Positions 51,506-60,407 of a DNA stretch of 64,000 nucleotides are shown here, piece after piece. The first letter of the stretch is position 1. Every line of letters starts with the position of its first letter. A program made the position numbers and the translations under genes. The notes below the pieces were generated by a model. The model did no database searches and had not been told where the DNA came from. It saw nothing but the letters and a program-made list of their open reading frames with translations. This stretch comes from Halieaceae bacterium (GTDB taxonomy: Bacteria; Pseudomonadota; Gammaproteobacteria; Pseudomonadales; Halieaceae): NCBI GenBank assembly GCA_902520195.1, contig CABYND010000010.1:1-64000 (forward strand). The letters run 5' to 3'.

Positions 51506-52242
51506 CAGGAATCCCCCACCAGCTGTCTCAACCAACCGGACTCCCTGTAGGACCAGACCAGCTCAGCGCGCATATTCAGCAACAGGGTCACCACAAACAG
51601 ACAGTAGAAAGCCACGATCATTAACAACAAGGGGTAGAGCATGCTCGAATCGATCGCCGACTCCCCAGTAAATTTAATCGAAGCGGGCTGATGGAGTGAG
51701 TACCACCAGTCGACCGACTTGTAGATGATCGGAATATTGACCATGCCCACGAGGCTGAGCACAGCGCAAGCCCGTGCTGCTGCGGTTTTGTTTTCGTAGG
51801 CCTCAAACAGTGCCACCACACCAAGATAGAGAAACAGCAATATCAGCATTGAGGTGATACGAGCATCCCACACCCACCATGTTCCCCAGGTTGGTTTACC
51901 CCAAATCGCACCGGTCACCAAGGCGATCGCCGTGAGAACCGCACCTACCGGGGCTGCGGCACGCATCGTGACGTCGGCCATCTTGATCCGCCAGATCAGG
52001 CTGACCGCGCCCGCAAACGCCATCACGTAATAGCCGGCGAGGGCCACCACCGCTGCGGGCACGTGAATGTAGATGATCCGGTAAGAATTTCCCTGACGGA
52101 AATCCGGTGGCGCCACCAGCAGCCCCCAGATGGAACCCACCAGCAACAAGATCACGGTGATGGGCAATAACCACCGCACGAGGGTGCCACTGAAACGGAA
52201 AAACCAGGGCGGTGAACCCAATTTGTGAATGAACGTCCACAT
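51505..52242 (-). CDS. ccmC: Heme exporter protein CcmC
   Basis: A 245-residue six-helix protein, exactly the E. coli CcmC length from ATG 52242 (MWTFIHKLGSPPWFF). The WWD motif is WGTWWVWDARITS, with periplasmic His residues on each side for heme. It loads heme onto CcmE. A TATAAT lies just upstream of the start, but no -35 was found, so I do not call a promoter there. ccmB ends 73 bp upstream. Confidence 0.95.
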   Translation of the reverse strand: MWTFIHKLGSPPWFFRFSGTLVRWLLPITVILLLVGSIWGLLVAPPDFRQGNSYRIIYIHVPAAVVALAGYYVMAFAGAVSLIWRIKMADVTMRAAAPVGAVLTAIALVTGAIWGKPTWGTWWVWDARITSMLILLFLYLGVVALFEAYENKTAAARACAVLSLVGMVNIPIIYKSVDWWYSLHQPASIKFTGESAIDSSMLYPLLLMIVAFYCLFVVTLLLNMRAELVWSYRESGWLRQLVGDS

Positions 52243-52315
52243 GACCGTATTATAGCGCCTAACCGCCTTAAATGACGCGCCTTGCTGGCCCCCTGACCCA
52301 TTGCTCGCGTCAATA

Positions 52316-53014
52316 TCAGCTGTCGAGCGAGACGCGGAGTGCAGCTCCAATCGCCAGCGGCACCACGACCAGCGACCCGAGCGCTAACCCGCCCAGCAGC
52401 GCCAACCAACTCTCCGGGTTACCCCCCAGCACTGCCTCCCGGACCGCCGTGGTACCGAAGATCAACACCGGCACGTTCAGCGGAATGATGAGCAAGGACA
52501 GCAGCAGGCCGCCGCGACGAATGTTGACCGTGAGCGCACTGCCTAGCGCGCCAATGATTGTGAGGCAAATGGTTCCCAACAAGAGGCTGACCAGCAGCGT
52601 GAGCAAACCCCCCTCCGGCAACCCCAACATCAAACCAAAGAGCGGTGACACCAAGGCCAACAAAAATCCGGTCGCGAGCCAATGGGCCGAGACCTCGGCG
52701 AGCGCCGTGACGGCGAGCGGATAAGGTGCCAGCGCCAATTGCTCCAAACTGCCATCCTCGAAATCGGATGCGAACAGCTTGGCGCTGACCATCAGGCTGG
52801 CCAACAAGGCCACCACCCATAGGATGCCCGGGGCAAGCGTCGCCAGCCGGGCCGGGTCGGGCCCCAGCCCGAGCGGAAACAGGGTGATGACCATGAAGAA
52901 AAATAGCAGTGGGTTGGCGACATCCGCGGGGCTCGTCATGATACTTCGGCCGTGGCGCAGAAATTGCCTTAGGAATACGGTCCTGAGGGACAATAGCGGT
53001 CGATCAGACGACAT
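52316..53014 (-). CDS. ccmB: Heme exporter protein CcmB
   Basis: A 232-residue polytopic permease subunit starting at ATG 53014 and overlapping ccmA by 11 bp. Features are the amphipathic start LSLRTVFLRQFLRHGRSIM, FFFMVITLFPLGLGP and SDFEDGSLEQL, the classical CcmB motif. With CcmA it uses ATP to release holo-CcmE. Confidence 0.93.
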   Translation of the reverse strand: MSSDRPLLSLRTVFLRQFLRHGRSIMTSPADVANPLLFFFMVITLFPLGLGPDPARLATLAPGILWVVALLASLMVSAKLFASDFEDGSLEQLALAPYPLAVTALAEVSAHWLATGFLLALVSPLFGLMLGLPEGGLLTLLVSLLLGTICLTIIGALGSALTVNIRRGGLLLSLLIIPLNVPVLIFGTTAVREAVLGGNPESWLALLGGLALGSLVVVPLAIGAALRVSLDS

Positions 53015-53594
53015 ACTGACCCAGATCCAGATCTTGCTGCAGCACCCCGAACCGACTTGGCTGGTGACTGGTGAAGACTGCTGCACCGCCCGCATTCACG
53101 TGGTCGCGAACGCACGCCTCCAGCCACTCGCATCCGGCCACGTCGAGCGCAGTAAAGGGCTCATCCAATAACCATAACGGTGCATCACTCAGCAGCAGTC
53201 TCGCCAACGCCACCCGCCGCTGCTGCCCCGCCGATAAGGCGCCCACGGGTCGGTACTCATAACCTGCCAGATTCACCGCCGCCAGCGACTCGCAAATCTG
53301 GCTAGTGGAGGCAGTGACATCGCTGGCAGGGTGCCAACGAAGATTGTCCACTGCGCTGAGGCCTAATTTGAGTGCGGAGGCGTGTCCCAGATAAAGAAAA
53401 GTGCTCCCATGGAGGATCACGCCGGTCACACCCAGTCTGGCCACACCCGCCAAGCCCCTCAGCAGGCTGGTCTTGCCGACGCCGTTCGCGCCCACCAGCT
53501 GCCAGATTTCACCGCCTGCGACGCTGAGGTCAACACAACTCAGCAGCTTCCGGTCTCCCCGCTCAATCGCAACCTGAGTGGCTTTGAGCAGCAT
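53004..53594 (-). CDS. ccmA: Heme exporter ATP-binding protein CcmA
   Basis: A 196-residue ABC ATPase with Walker A GANGVGKTSLL, signature LSAGQQRRVAL and Walker B LWLLDEPFTALD. It is the short CcmA form. It is translationally coupled to ttcA by TGATG. This is the first ccm gene of the operon. Confidence 0.95.
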   Translation of the reverse strand: MLLKATQVAIERGDRKLLSCVDLSVAGGEIWQLVGANGVGKTSLLRGLAGVARLGVTGVILHGSTFLYLGHASALKLGLSAVDNLRWHPASDVTASTSQICESLAAVNLAGYEYRPVGALSAGQQRRVALARLLLSDAPLWLLDEPFTALDVAGCEWLEACVRDHVNAGGAAVFTSHQPSRFGVLQQDLDLGQYVV

Positions 53595-54472
53595 CAGAGG
53601 TTCACAACGCGGATATCGGGCAGACCCACACTGTCATCCACTTCAACCTTGAGACCCTGAAAATCAAACAGGTTCTGATCCAGCAAATGCGAGGGTGCGA
53701 CATTACCCAGCGCTCTGAAGATGGTCTCTGTTCTCCCCGGATACTGCCGCTCCCAATCCGTCAGCATGCCCTTGATCTCCTGTCGCTGGAGGTTTTCCTG
53801 AGTGCCACAGAGATTGCAGGGAATAATCGGAAACTGCATGGCGTGCGAGTAATCGGCAATATCCGATTCGCGACAATACGCCAGTGGCCGGATCACGACA
53901 TGGCGTCCATCATCGCTTTTTAATTTCGGCGGCATGGCCTTGAGCTTGCCCCCGAAAAACAGATTGAGAAACAGCGTTTCCACAATGTCGTCACGATGAT
54001 GGCCCAGGGCAATTTTGGTCGCACCAATTTGCTCGGCAAAGCCATAGAGCGTGCCTCGGCGCAACCGCGAGCACAGACCACAGGTCGTCTTGCCTTCGGG
54101 AATGATGCTGCGTACGACGCTGTAGGTATCCTTCTCCAATATGTAGAAGGGCACGCCCAGCGTTTCCAGATAGTTGGGCAAAACGTCCTCGGGATAACCG
54201 GGCTGCTTTTGGTCCAGGGTCACAGCCACAATTTCAAAGTCGATCGGCGCACTGGACCGCAACGAGATCAGCAGCTCGAGCATGACGTGGGAGTCTTTGC
54301 CACCGGAAATACATACCATGATGCGATCACCCGCCTCGATCATGTTGAAATCAGCGATGGCCTTGCCCGTCTGTCGGCGCAATCGCTTGCGCAGCTTGTT
54401 GAACTCAAGCCGGTCCTTGCGGGTGTCCCTGCCATCACTGACCCGGACGCTGTGCTGATCTGTCTGCGACAT
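53594..54472 (-). CDS. ttcA: tRNA 2-thiocytidine synthetase
   Basis: TtcA thiolates cytidine 32 of certain tRNAs with a 4Fe-4S cluster. The 292-residue form begins at the second of two ATGs, 54472, behind GGAAG; the longer frame to 54736 overlaps the mdh start and is unlikely. The PP-loop is [12 protein letters not shown], and cluster cysteines are in [11 protein letters not shown] and CNLCGTQ. It heads the ccm operon and is divergent from mdh over a 235-bp gap. Confidence 0.92.
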   Translation of the reverse strand: MSQTDQHSVRVSDGRDTRKDRLEFNKLRKRLRRQTGKAIADFNMIEAGDRIMVCISGGKDSHVMLELLISLRSSAPIDFEIVAVTLDQKQPGYPEDVLPNYLETLGVPFYILEKDTYSVVRSIIPEGKTTCGLCSRLRRGTLYGFAEQIGATKIALGHHRDDIVETLFLNLFFGGKLKAMPPKLKSDDGRHVVIRPLAYCRESDIADYSHAMQFPIIPCNLCGTQENLQRQEIKGMLTDWERQYPGRTETIFRALGNVAPSHLLDQNLFDFQGLKVEVDDSVGLPDIRVVNL

Positions 54473-54707
54473 CATTTCTTCCTGCCATGCCCTCGTGCAT
54501 TGAGCGTCCTGCGCGCGCCCTGCACTGCGACAGGTGCTGCGAAAGGTGCTGTGCGAGATGCTGGAGATGATATGAGAGACCACTTCGCGGCGCAAAAGGC
54601 GGCTGGGGGGGCATTTTGGCCCGTGACTTGAGTTTTCGGTCGTCTGACAGGACAATCCGTGCCGCTTCCAACCCACTACAGATTCCCTACAAGCAAGGAA
54701 CCCCATC

Positions 54708-55688
54708 ATGAAATCACCCGTACGCGTTACTGTCACCGGAGCCGCAGGACAAATTGGTTACGCCCTGCTCTTTCGCATCGCTTCGGGATCGATGCTGGGT
54801 GATGACCAACCTGTCATTCTGCAACTGCTCGACATCACTCCGGCGATGGAAGCGCTCGGTGGCGTCAAGATGGAACTCGATGACTGCGCTTTTCCACTAC
54901 TGGCAGAAGTCATCTGCACCGACGACCCGGAGGTCGCGTTCAAAGATTCGGATTACGCGCTGCTGGTCGGCGCGCGTCCCCGGGGTCCCGGCATGGAGCG
55001 CAAAGACCTGCTTGAGGCCAACGCTGGTATTTTTGGGGTGCAGGGCAAGGCGATTAACGCCGTTGCCAGCAGGGACATCAAGGTGCTGGTGGTGGGCAAC
55101 CCCGCCAATACCAACGCGCTGATCACTCAACGTAACGCACCGGATATCGACCCCCGGCAGTTCACCGCCATGACACGGCTCGACCACAACCGCGCCAAAA
55201 TCCAGCTCGCTCAGAAAACCGGGTCTACCGTCAACGACATTCGCCAAATGACGATCTGGGGCAATCATTCCGCGACGCAGTACCCCGACCTTCACCATGC
55301 CTTGGTGTCTGGCGAGTCGGCTATGAACGGTCTGGACATGGAATGGTATGGCGATACCTTTATCCCCACGGTGCAACAGCGGGGTGCCGCCATCATTGAG
55401 GCCCGGGGCGCCTCTTCCGCCGCCTCAGCCGCCAGCGCCGCCGTGGATCATATGGGCAGCTGGGCGCTGGGTACGCCAGCCGACGATTGGGTTTCCATGG
55501 GGGTCATTTCCGACGGATCCTACGGCATCGAGCCCGGACTCATTTACTCGTTCCCCTGCCGCTGCGCCAATGGTGACTGGGAGATCGTGCAAGACCTCGA
55601 ACTCTCTGCATTCAGCCGGAAAAAAATGGATGCTACCGCCCAAGAACTGACTGAAGAGCGGGATACAGTAGCCCATCTACTAGGTTAG
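54708..55688 (+). CDS. mdh: Malate dehydrogenase
   Basis: A 326-residue NAD-dependent malate dehydrogenase of the cytosolic-like lineage found in many proteobacteria. NAD motif [17 protein letters not shown], substrate Arg residues in [14 protein letters not shown] and catalytic His in [12 protein letters not shown] are present. It adds the malate-to-oxaloacetate step to the TCA genes of this window. It is convergent with the FtsX-like gene. Confidence 0.95.
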   Translation: MKSPVRVTVTGAAGQIGYALLFRIASGSMLGDDQPVILQLLDITPAMEALGGVKMELDDCAFPLLAEVICTDDPEVAFKDSDYALLVGARPRGPGMERKDLLEANAGIFGVQGKAINAVASRDIKVLVVGNPANTNALITQRNAPDIDPRQFTAMTRLDHNRAKIQLAQKTGSTVNDIRQMTIWGNHSATQYPDLHHALVSGESAMNGLDMEWYGDTFIPTVQQRGAAIIEARGASSAASAASAAVDHMGSWALGTPADDWVSMGVISDGSYGIEPGLIYSFPCRCANGDWEIVQDLELSAFSRKKMDATAQELTEERDTVAHLLG

Positions 55689-55731
55689 TGACCCGGGGCA
55701 CTGCGCGGCATTAAGCCACCAGAGCTCCTAC

Positions 55732-58215
55732 TCAGACCTCTCGAAGAATCACCACTGGCGGGACGTTAACAACCCGCCGGCACGACCAGACGCCCAACGC
55801 GCCCACGATCACGGCGCCGAGAGTGGGTCCAAGGATCCACATCAACGGCATTGGGGTCCAGCTCATCTCAAAGACCTGCGTCTGCAGACCCCAGGCCGCC
55901 ACCTCCGCACCGATACTGGCGAGCGCGCCGGCGAGCCCACCCAACACCAGAAACTCAACCCATAGTGCGCCCAATACCACGCCCCTCTGTGCACCCACAG
56001 CACGCAGTAGCGCGCTCTCGCGCAAACGGCCATCCAAGCTCGAACGAACGCCGGAGATCAGCACCAAGCCCCCCGCCAGCAAAATCACGCCGAGTACGAG
56101 CTCCAGCGCACGGGCGACCTGATCGATCACCACGCGCATTTCACGAATCACAATATCGAGCTCGATCACGGTCACCGTGGGCAAAATCCCCACGAGCTGA
56201 TTGAGCAACGACTTCTGCTCGGGCAGCAATCGGAAGCTTGTCATATACATTCCCGGAAAAGCCTCGAGCACCTTGCGCGGAAACACCATAAAAAAATTGG
56301 GGCGCATGGACTGCCAATCCACAGCGCGAATGTTCAGCACCGTCACCTCAAGCGCGTCTGCGCCAATGCGTAAGGACAACCGATCGCCCAGGGTCGCTCC
56401 GATATCACTGGCGAATTCTTCTTCAAGCGACACCCAGGCCTGATCGGTATCCGCTGGCCACCATTCTCCATCCAGCAATGCATTGCCAGTGGGGATCTTA
56501 TCTGACCAGGTGAAGTTTGCCTCCCGCTGCCTTGGGGCGCCGTCCTCCTCGAGCTCTTCCCACCGGGGAAGCGCCGCGTCGTTCACACTGATCACCCTCC
56601 CTCGGGTCATCGGGTAAAGCGTCTCTGACAGAATCTCGTTGTCCGCGAAAAAGGTTTGTAGCTCCGGTCGCTCCTCGGGCGCCAGATTCATGAGGAAGTG
56701 ATTCGGAGCATCGGGTGGCAACTGCGCCTGCCACTGACCGATTAACGACGTTCGCACAACCGACAGAAGCAACATCAGCATGATCGCCATGGCAAAAATC
56801 ACCATTTGCAGCGCATTGGCGCGACCGCGACGCTGCAGTCCCGCCAATGCCACGCGCCACAGACTGCCCGCGAATCCACCCACAGACCGACTGCCGGAAA
56901 GCAAAACGCTGGCGGCCACATAACCTAGCCCCATCACGACGCATAACCCCGCGATGACGGCGCTGGTCACCAGCGCGCTGCCGCTGTACCACCACATGAG
57001 CGCGACGATTGCCATACTACCGAGAACAAAGTCACGGGAACGCTGTGCCTCAGCAACGCCCATTTCGGCACGAAGCACCCGCAGCGGTGACGCCTGCCCC
57101 AAACGTCTAAGGGGCGGCCACGCGAAAAACATCAAGCACACCGCTGCGGTCACCCCACCAATCAACACCGGTTTCAACCCGGCAGCGCCTGGCTCAACCG
57201 GCAACAGGCTGCCTAGCACCCGAATGAAGGTCTCCTGCAGTACCCAGCCCAACGCGCAGCCGACGAGCGTGCCACACAGCCCGATCCAAAACAGACTCCG
57301 GCCATACAGGGTGCCGATTTCCGGAGACTGGGCACCCAGACTTTTCAGAATGGCCACGTACTGCATGTGCCGTTCACCAAAACGCCGACTGGCCAATGTG
57401 ATCGCCGCCGCCGCCAGCACGACCGCCAGAGAACCAGCTAGCAGTAAAAACCCCTGCGCCCTGTCCAGCGTTTCACCGATGCTGGGCTGCGCGCCTTCAA
57501 CAGAATCCAAACGCTGGCCCTGTCCTAACTGCGGCTCGACCCACTCCGTAAACGCCGCGATCGCGTCGGACGTGCCGCTCAGCAACAGTCGATATTCGAC
57601 ACGGCTGCCCGGCTGAATCACACCGGTGGCAGGAATATCAGCGGTATTCATCAAAAGGCGAGGCCCAAAACCGAAGACCGCGGTGGTCGCGTCGGGCTCA
57701 CCCCGGACCGCGCCACTGATCCGCAAGGGTTGCTCCCCGACGAAGATCGAGTCTCCGGGTTCGACATCCAGTAATGAAAACAGTCGTGGTGCCAACCAGA
57801 CTTCGCCCGCCTCGGGAATGGCCCCCGTATCACGGACCTCACCATAGGGCTCCGAAGACCACAGCAACTCACCCCGCAGCGGGTACCCCGGTGACACCGC
57901 CTTGATCGATGACAGTGCCATGTGATCCATGTCGGCCACTGCCATTGAGGGAAAGCCCACGACCTGGGTGGGCTGAAGCTGCTGCTCACGCGCTGCCACC
58001 CCCCAAGGCTCAGGTATGGGCGATCGGCTGACAACGACCATGTCCGCAGCCAAAAAGCGCGCGCTCTCAGACAGTAACGCTGACTGTAACCGGGTGACGA
58101 AACTGCTGACGCCCACCACGACTGACACAGCAAGCACCAGTGCCATGAGCAGTATCCCCAGCTCGCCGCTACGCCATTCTCTTGCGAGCAGCTTCCAGGT
58201 GAACGCCTGTTTCAC
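55732..58215 (-). CDS. ABC transporter permease, YbbP/FtsX type
   Basis: An 827-residue inner-membrane protein with two FtsX-like blocks of helices (around residues 250-440 and 700-820) and large periplasmic loops. Length and the ATPase partner at 58212 match YbbP of the MacB-like type VII ABC group, thought to work by mechanotransmission rather than transport across the membrane. The overlap with the ATPase is 4 bp. The substrate is unknown; the divergent tesA is also the neighbour of ybbAP in E. coli, a conserved link. Confidence 0.88.
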   Translation of the reverse strand: MKQAFTWKLLAREWRSGELGILLMALVLAVSVVVGVSSFVTRLQSALLSESARFLAADMVVVSRSPIPEPWGVAAREQQLQPTQVVGFPSMAVADMDHMALSSIKAVSPGYPLRGELLWSSEPYGEVRDTGAIPEAGEVWLAPRLFSLLDVEPGDSIFVGEQPLRISGAVRGEPDATTAVFGFGPRLLMNTADIPATGVIQPGSRVEYRLLLSGTSDAIAAFTEWVEPQLGQGQRLDSVEGAQPSIGETLDRAQGFLLLAGSLAVVLAAAAITLASRRFGERHMQYVAILKSLGAQSPEIGTLYGRSLFWIGLCGTLVGCALGWVLQETFIRVLGSLLPVEPGAAGLKPVLIGGVTAAVCLMFFAWPPLRRLGQASPLRVLRAEMGVAEAQRSRDFVLGSMAIVALMWWYSGSALVTSAVIAGLCVVMGLGYVAASVLLSGSRSVGGFAGSLWRVALAGLQRRGRANALQMVIFAMAIMLMLLLSVVRTSLIGQWQAQLPPDAPNHFLMNLAPEERPELQTFFADNEILSETLYPMTRGRVISVNDAALPRWEELEEDGAPRQREANFTWSDKIPTGNALLDGEWWPADTDQAWVSLEEEFASDIGATLGDRLSLRIGADALEVTVLNIRAVDWQSMRPNFFMVFPRKVLEAFPGMYMTSFRLLPEQKSLLNQLVGILPTVTVIELDIVIREMRVVIDQVARALELVLGVILLAGGLVLISGVRSSLDGRLRESALLRAVGAQRGVVLGALWVEFLVLGGLAGALASIGAEVAAWGLQTQVFEMSWTPMPLMWILGPTLGAVIVGALGVWSCRRVVNVPPVVILREV

Positions 58216-58874
58216 GGCCCGGACAACTCCCCTGCCGTCATCGAAAAGCGCCTATCGCACCGCTCGGCGAGTCGCTCATCATGGGTGACGAGCACCAGTG
58301 TCGTGCTCGCACGGGCATTGAGCTCAAACAGCAAATCAATAATGCGCTCGCCGGTGCGGGTATCAAGGTTCCCGGTGGGTTCATCGGCGAACAATACCGC
58401 CGGCTCTCGCGCAAAAGCCCGGGCAATGGCAACTCGCTGCTGCTCACCTCCAGACAGCGTGGTGGGATAATGCCCCAGCCTGTCCTGCAGCCCGACCTCC
58501 ATCAGAAAACGCCCGGCAATACTGCCTGCCTCATCAATGCCTGCCAGTTCGAGCGGGAGCATTACGTTCTCCTTAGCGGTCAGCGCGGGGAGCAATTGGA
58601 AGTTCTGAAAAACGAAGCCCACTTTCTCAGCGCGCAACCGGGCACGTGCGTCCTCATCCAACGCGCTGAGGTTCACTCCGTCGAGCCACACCTCCCCCGC
58701 GGAAGCCACGTCCATGCCCGCGAGCAGTCCCAGCAAGGTAGACTTACCGGAACCGGAAGCACCGACAATCGCAGCGGATGTACCGGCTACAATCTCCAAA
58801 TCAACGCCCCGCAATATAGTGAGATCACCATCAGCGGTGGGAACCGTCTTAAGGAGCTGGCTAACTTTGATCAT
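58212..58874 (-). CDS. ybbA: ABC transporter ATP-binding protein, YbbA type
   Basis: A 220-residue LolD/MacB-like ATPase starting at ATG 58874. Walker A is GASGSGKSTLLG, signature LSGGEQQRVAIARA and Walker B VLFADEPTGNLD. It is coupled to the permease at 55732-58215. Its start codon lies inside the first codons of the divergent tesA gene. Confidence 0.9.
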   Translation of the reverse strand: MIKVSQLLKTVPTADGDLTILRGVDLEIVAGTSAAIVGASGSGKSTLLGLLAGMDVASAGEVWLDGVNLSALDEDARARLRAEKVGFVFQNFQLLPALTAKENVMLPLELAGIDEAGSIAGRFLMEVGLQDRLGHYPTTLSGGEQQRVAIARAFAREPAVLFADEPTGNLDTRTGERIIDLLFELNARASTTLVLVTHDERLAERCDRRFSMTAGELSGP

Positions 58875-59508
58875 ACTGCGTCTCCTCGCACGACGCTTAC
58901 GAGTCACGGCTTGGCTCGGATTGCTAATGCTTTTTCTCGCAAGCGACGTCGCCACACAGCCAACCCGGCCCATCCTAGTGCTCGGCGACAGCATCAGCGC
59001 TGCCTACGGACTCTCTTTGGAACAGGGCTGGGTGGCGTTATTGGAATCGCGATTGGAGAACGAGAACCGGCCTTACCACACCGTGAATGCCAGTATATCA
59101 GGGGACACCTCTGCGGGCGGCTTGCGCAGGTTACCCGCACTGCTCGAGACCCACGAACCTCGCATTGTGATCATCGAACTGGGGGGCAATGACGGGTTGC
59201 GAGGCTATCCCGTGGGACAACTGAGGGACAACCTTATTGCCATGATCGAATTGAGCGAGGCCGCCGGCGCCACGGCGCTGGTGTTGCCGATGGAGATCCC
59301 ACCAAACCTGGGCAAGTTCTACACCGATGCCTTTCGCGCCACATTCACGCAGGCCGCTGAACAAACCGGAGCTGCGTTAGCGGACTTTCCTCTGGCGTCG
59401 GTCGCGCTGGAACCCGAGCTCATGCAGGCCGACGGCGTTCATCCGACCGCGGCGGCACAGCCGCGGATACTCGATACGGTGTGGTCAAGCCTGGAGGGCC
59501 TGCTTTGA
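58867..59508 (+). CDS. tesA: Multifunctional acyl-CoA thioesterase/lysophospholipase TesA
   Basis: A 213-residue SGNH hydrolase. The preferred start is TTG 58867, with AAGGAG upstream, giving a signal peptide (LGLLMLFLASDVATQ) and then block I LVLGDSISAAYG (Ser), block III LGGNDGLRG (Asn) and block V DGVHPTAAAQ (Asp/His). ATG at about 58927 would remove much of the signal. It acts in the periplasm on acyl-CoA, lysophospholipids or esters. It overlaps divergent ybbA by 8 bp and ends 2 bp before the ion channel gene. Confidence 0.9.
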   Translation: MIILRLLARRLRVTAWLGLLMLFLASDVATQPTRPILVLGDSISAAYGLSLEQGWVALLESRLENENRPYHTVNASISGDTSAGGLRRLPALLETHEPRIVIIELGGNDGLRGYPVGQLRDNLIAMIELSEAAGATALVLPMEIPPNLGKFYTDAFRATFTQAAEQTGAALADFPLASVALEPELMQADGVHPTAAAQPRILDTVWSSLEGLL

Positions 59509-59510
59509 TC

Positions 59511-60407
59511 ATGAAGCCCAACCCGCTGAGCGAACACCCAGAGCCGGGTCAAAGCGCGCTGCAACGTAGGCTGGAAATCATTATTTTCGGCACCGGGACC
59601 CTCGCGGGCCGCCGTTTTGACATGATGCTGATTGCGGCCATTCTGCTCAGCGTTGCCGTGGTCATACTGGGTTCGGTACCGGAGCTGGACGCGGCAGTCG
59701 GTGCCAGCTTCTGGTATGCGGAACTCGGCTTCACCGGCTTATTTACCGTTGAGTACGTCACACGCGTCTGGTGTACGCACAATCGACCGGCCTATGTCCT
59801 GAGCTTTTGGGGTATCGTCGACCTGCTGGCGATTGTGCCCACCTACATCGCTCTTTTGTTTCCGGAGGCGGCGCCTCTGGTGGTCATCCGTCTACTCAGA
59901 GTGCTCAGGGTTTTCCGGATTTTCCGGCTGGTGAACCTGTTTTCAGAGCTCAATGAAATTCTCGCCGTACTGCGCAACACATCCAGATCGATTTTTGTTT
60001 TTTTGGTGATGGTGATGCTGGTCGTCGTGGTCTTTGCCTGCATCATTTATGTCATCGAAGGTCCAGCGCACGGATTCACCAGCATTCCCGTGAGTATCTA
60101 CTGGGCAGTCGTCACCATCACCACCGTCGGCTACGGTGATTTAGTGCCTCAGACGGCAGCTGGGCGATTCGTGGCAGGTTTCGGCATGCTGGTGGGCTAC
60201 TCCATCATCGCCGTGCCAACCGCGCTCATCACGCGCAAGCTCTGGGAGCGCATCAACGAGCAGCGGGCGGCACAACCGACACTGCCCTGGAACTGCCCCG
60301 TCTGCGAGAAGCAAGGGCATGCTCTGGCGGCACTGTTCTGCCAGCACTGCGGTGCTGAGCTCGATGTGCCCAGCGACATACGGGAGCGGACGAAGCGCGA
60401 TGCCTGA
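59511..60407 (+). CDS. Voltage-gated-like potassium channel with zinc-ribbon tail
   Basis: A 298-residue six-helix channel. The S4-like helix carries spaced arginines ([14 protein letters not shown]), and the pore has the potassium filter TTVGYGD. After the last helix come a short linker and a C-terminal double CxxC zinc ribbon (CPVC, then CQHC near residue 280). The start ATG 59511 follows the tesA TGA by 2 bp. The four pore subunits would assemble in the inner membrane. The zinc ribbon is an unusual addition, and its role is unknown. It overlaps ygiQ by 8 bp. Confidence 0.9.
   Translation: MKPNPLSEHPEPGQSALQRRLEIIIFGTGTLAGRRFDMMLIAAILLSVAVVILGSVPELDAAVGASFWYAELGFTGLFTVEYVTRVWCTHNRPAYVLSFWGIVDLLAIVPTYIALLFPEAAPLVVIRLLRVLRVFRIFRLVNLFSELNEILAVLRNTSRSIFVFLVMVMLVVVVFACIIYVIEGPAHGFTSIPVSIYWAVVTITTVGYGDLVPQTAAGRFVAGFGMLVGYSIIAVPTALITRKLWERINEQRAAQPTLPWNCPVCEKQGHALAALFCQHCGAELDVPSDIRERTKRDA

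Noticed and set aside
52248-52253. TATAAT just upstream of ccmC as an internal promoter
   Set aside because: No -35 at the right distance, and the start would lie at the ATG itself; probably chance.
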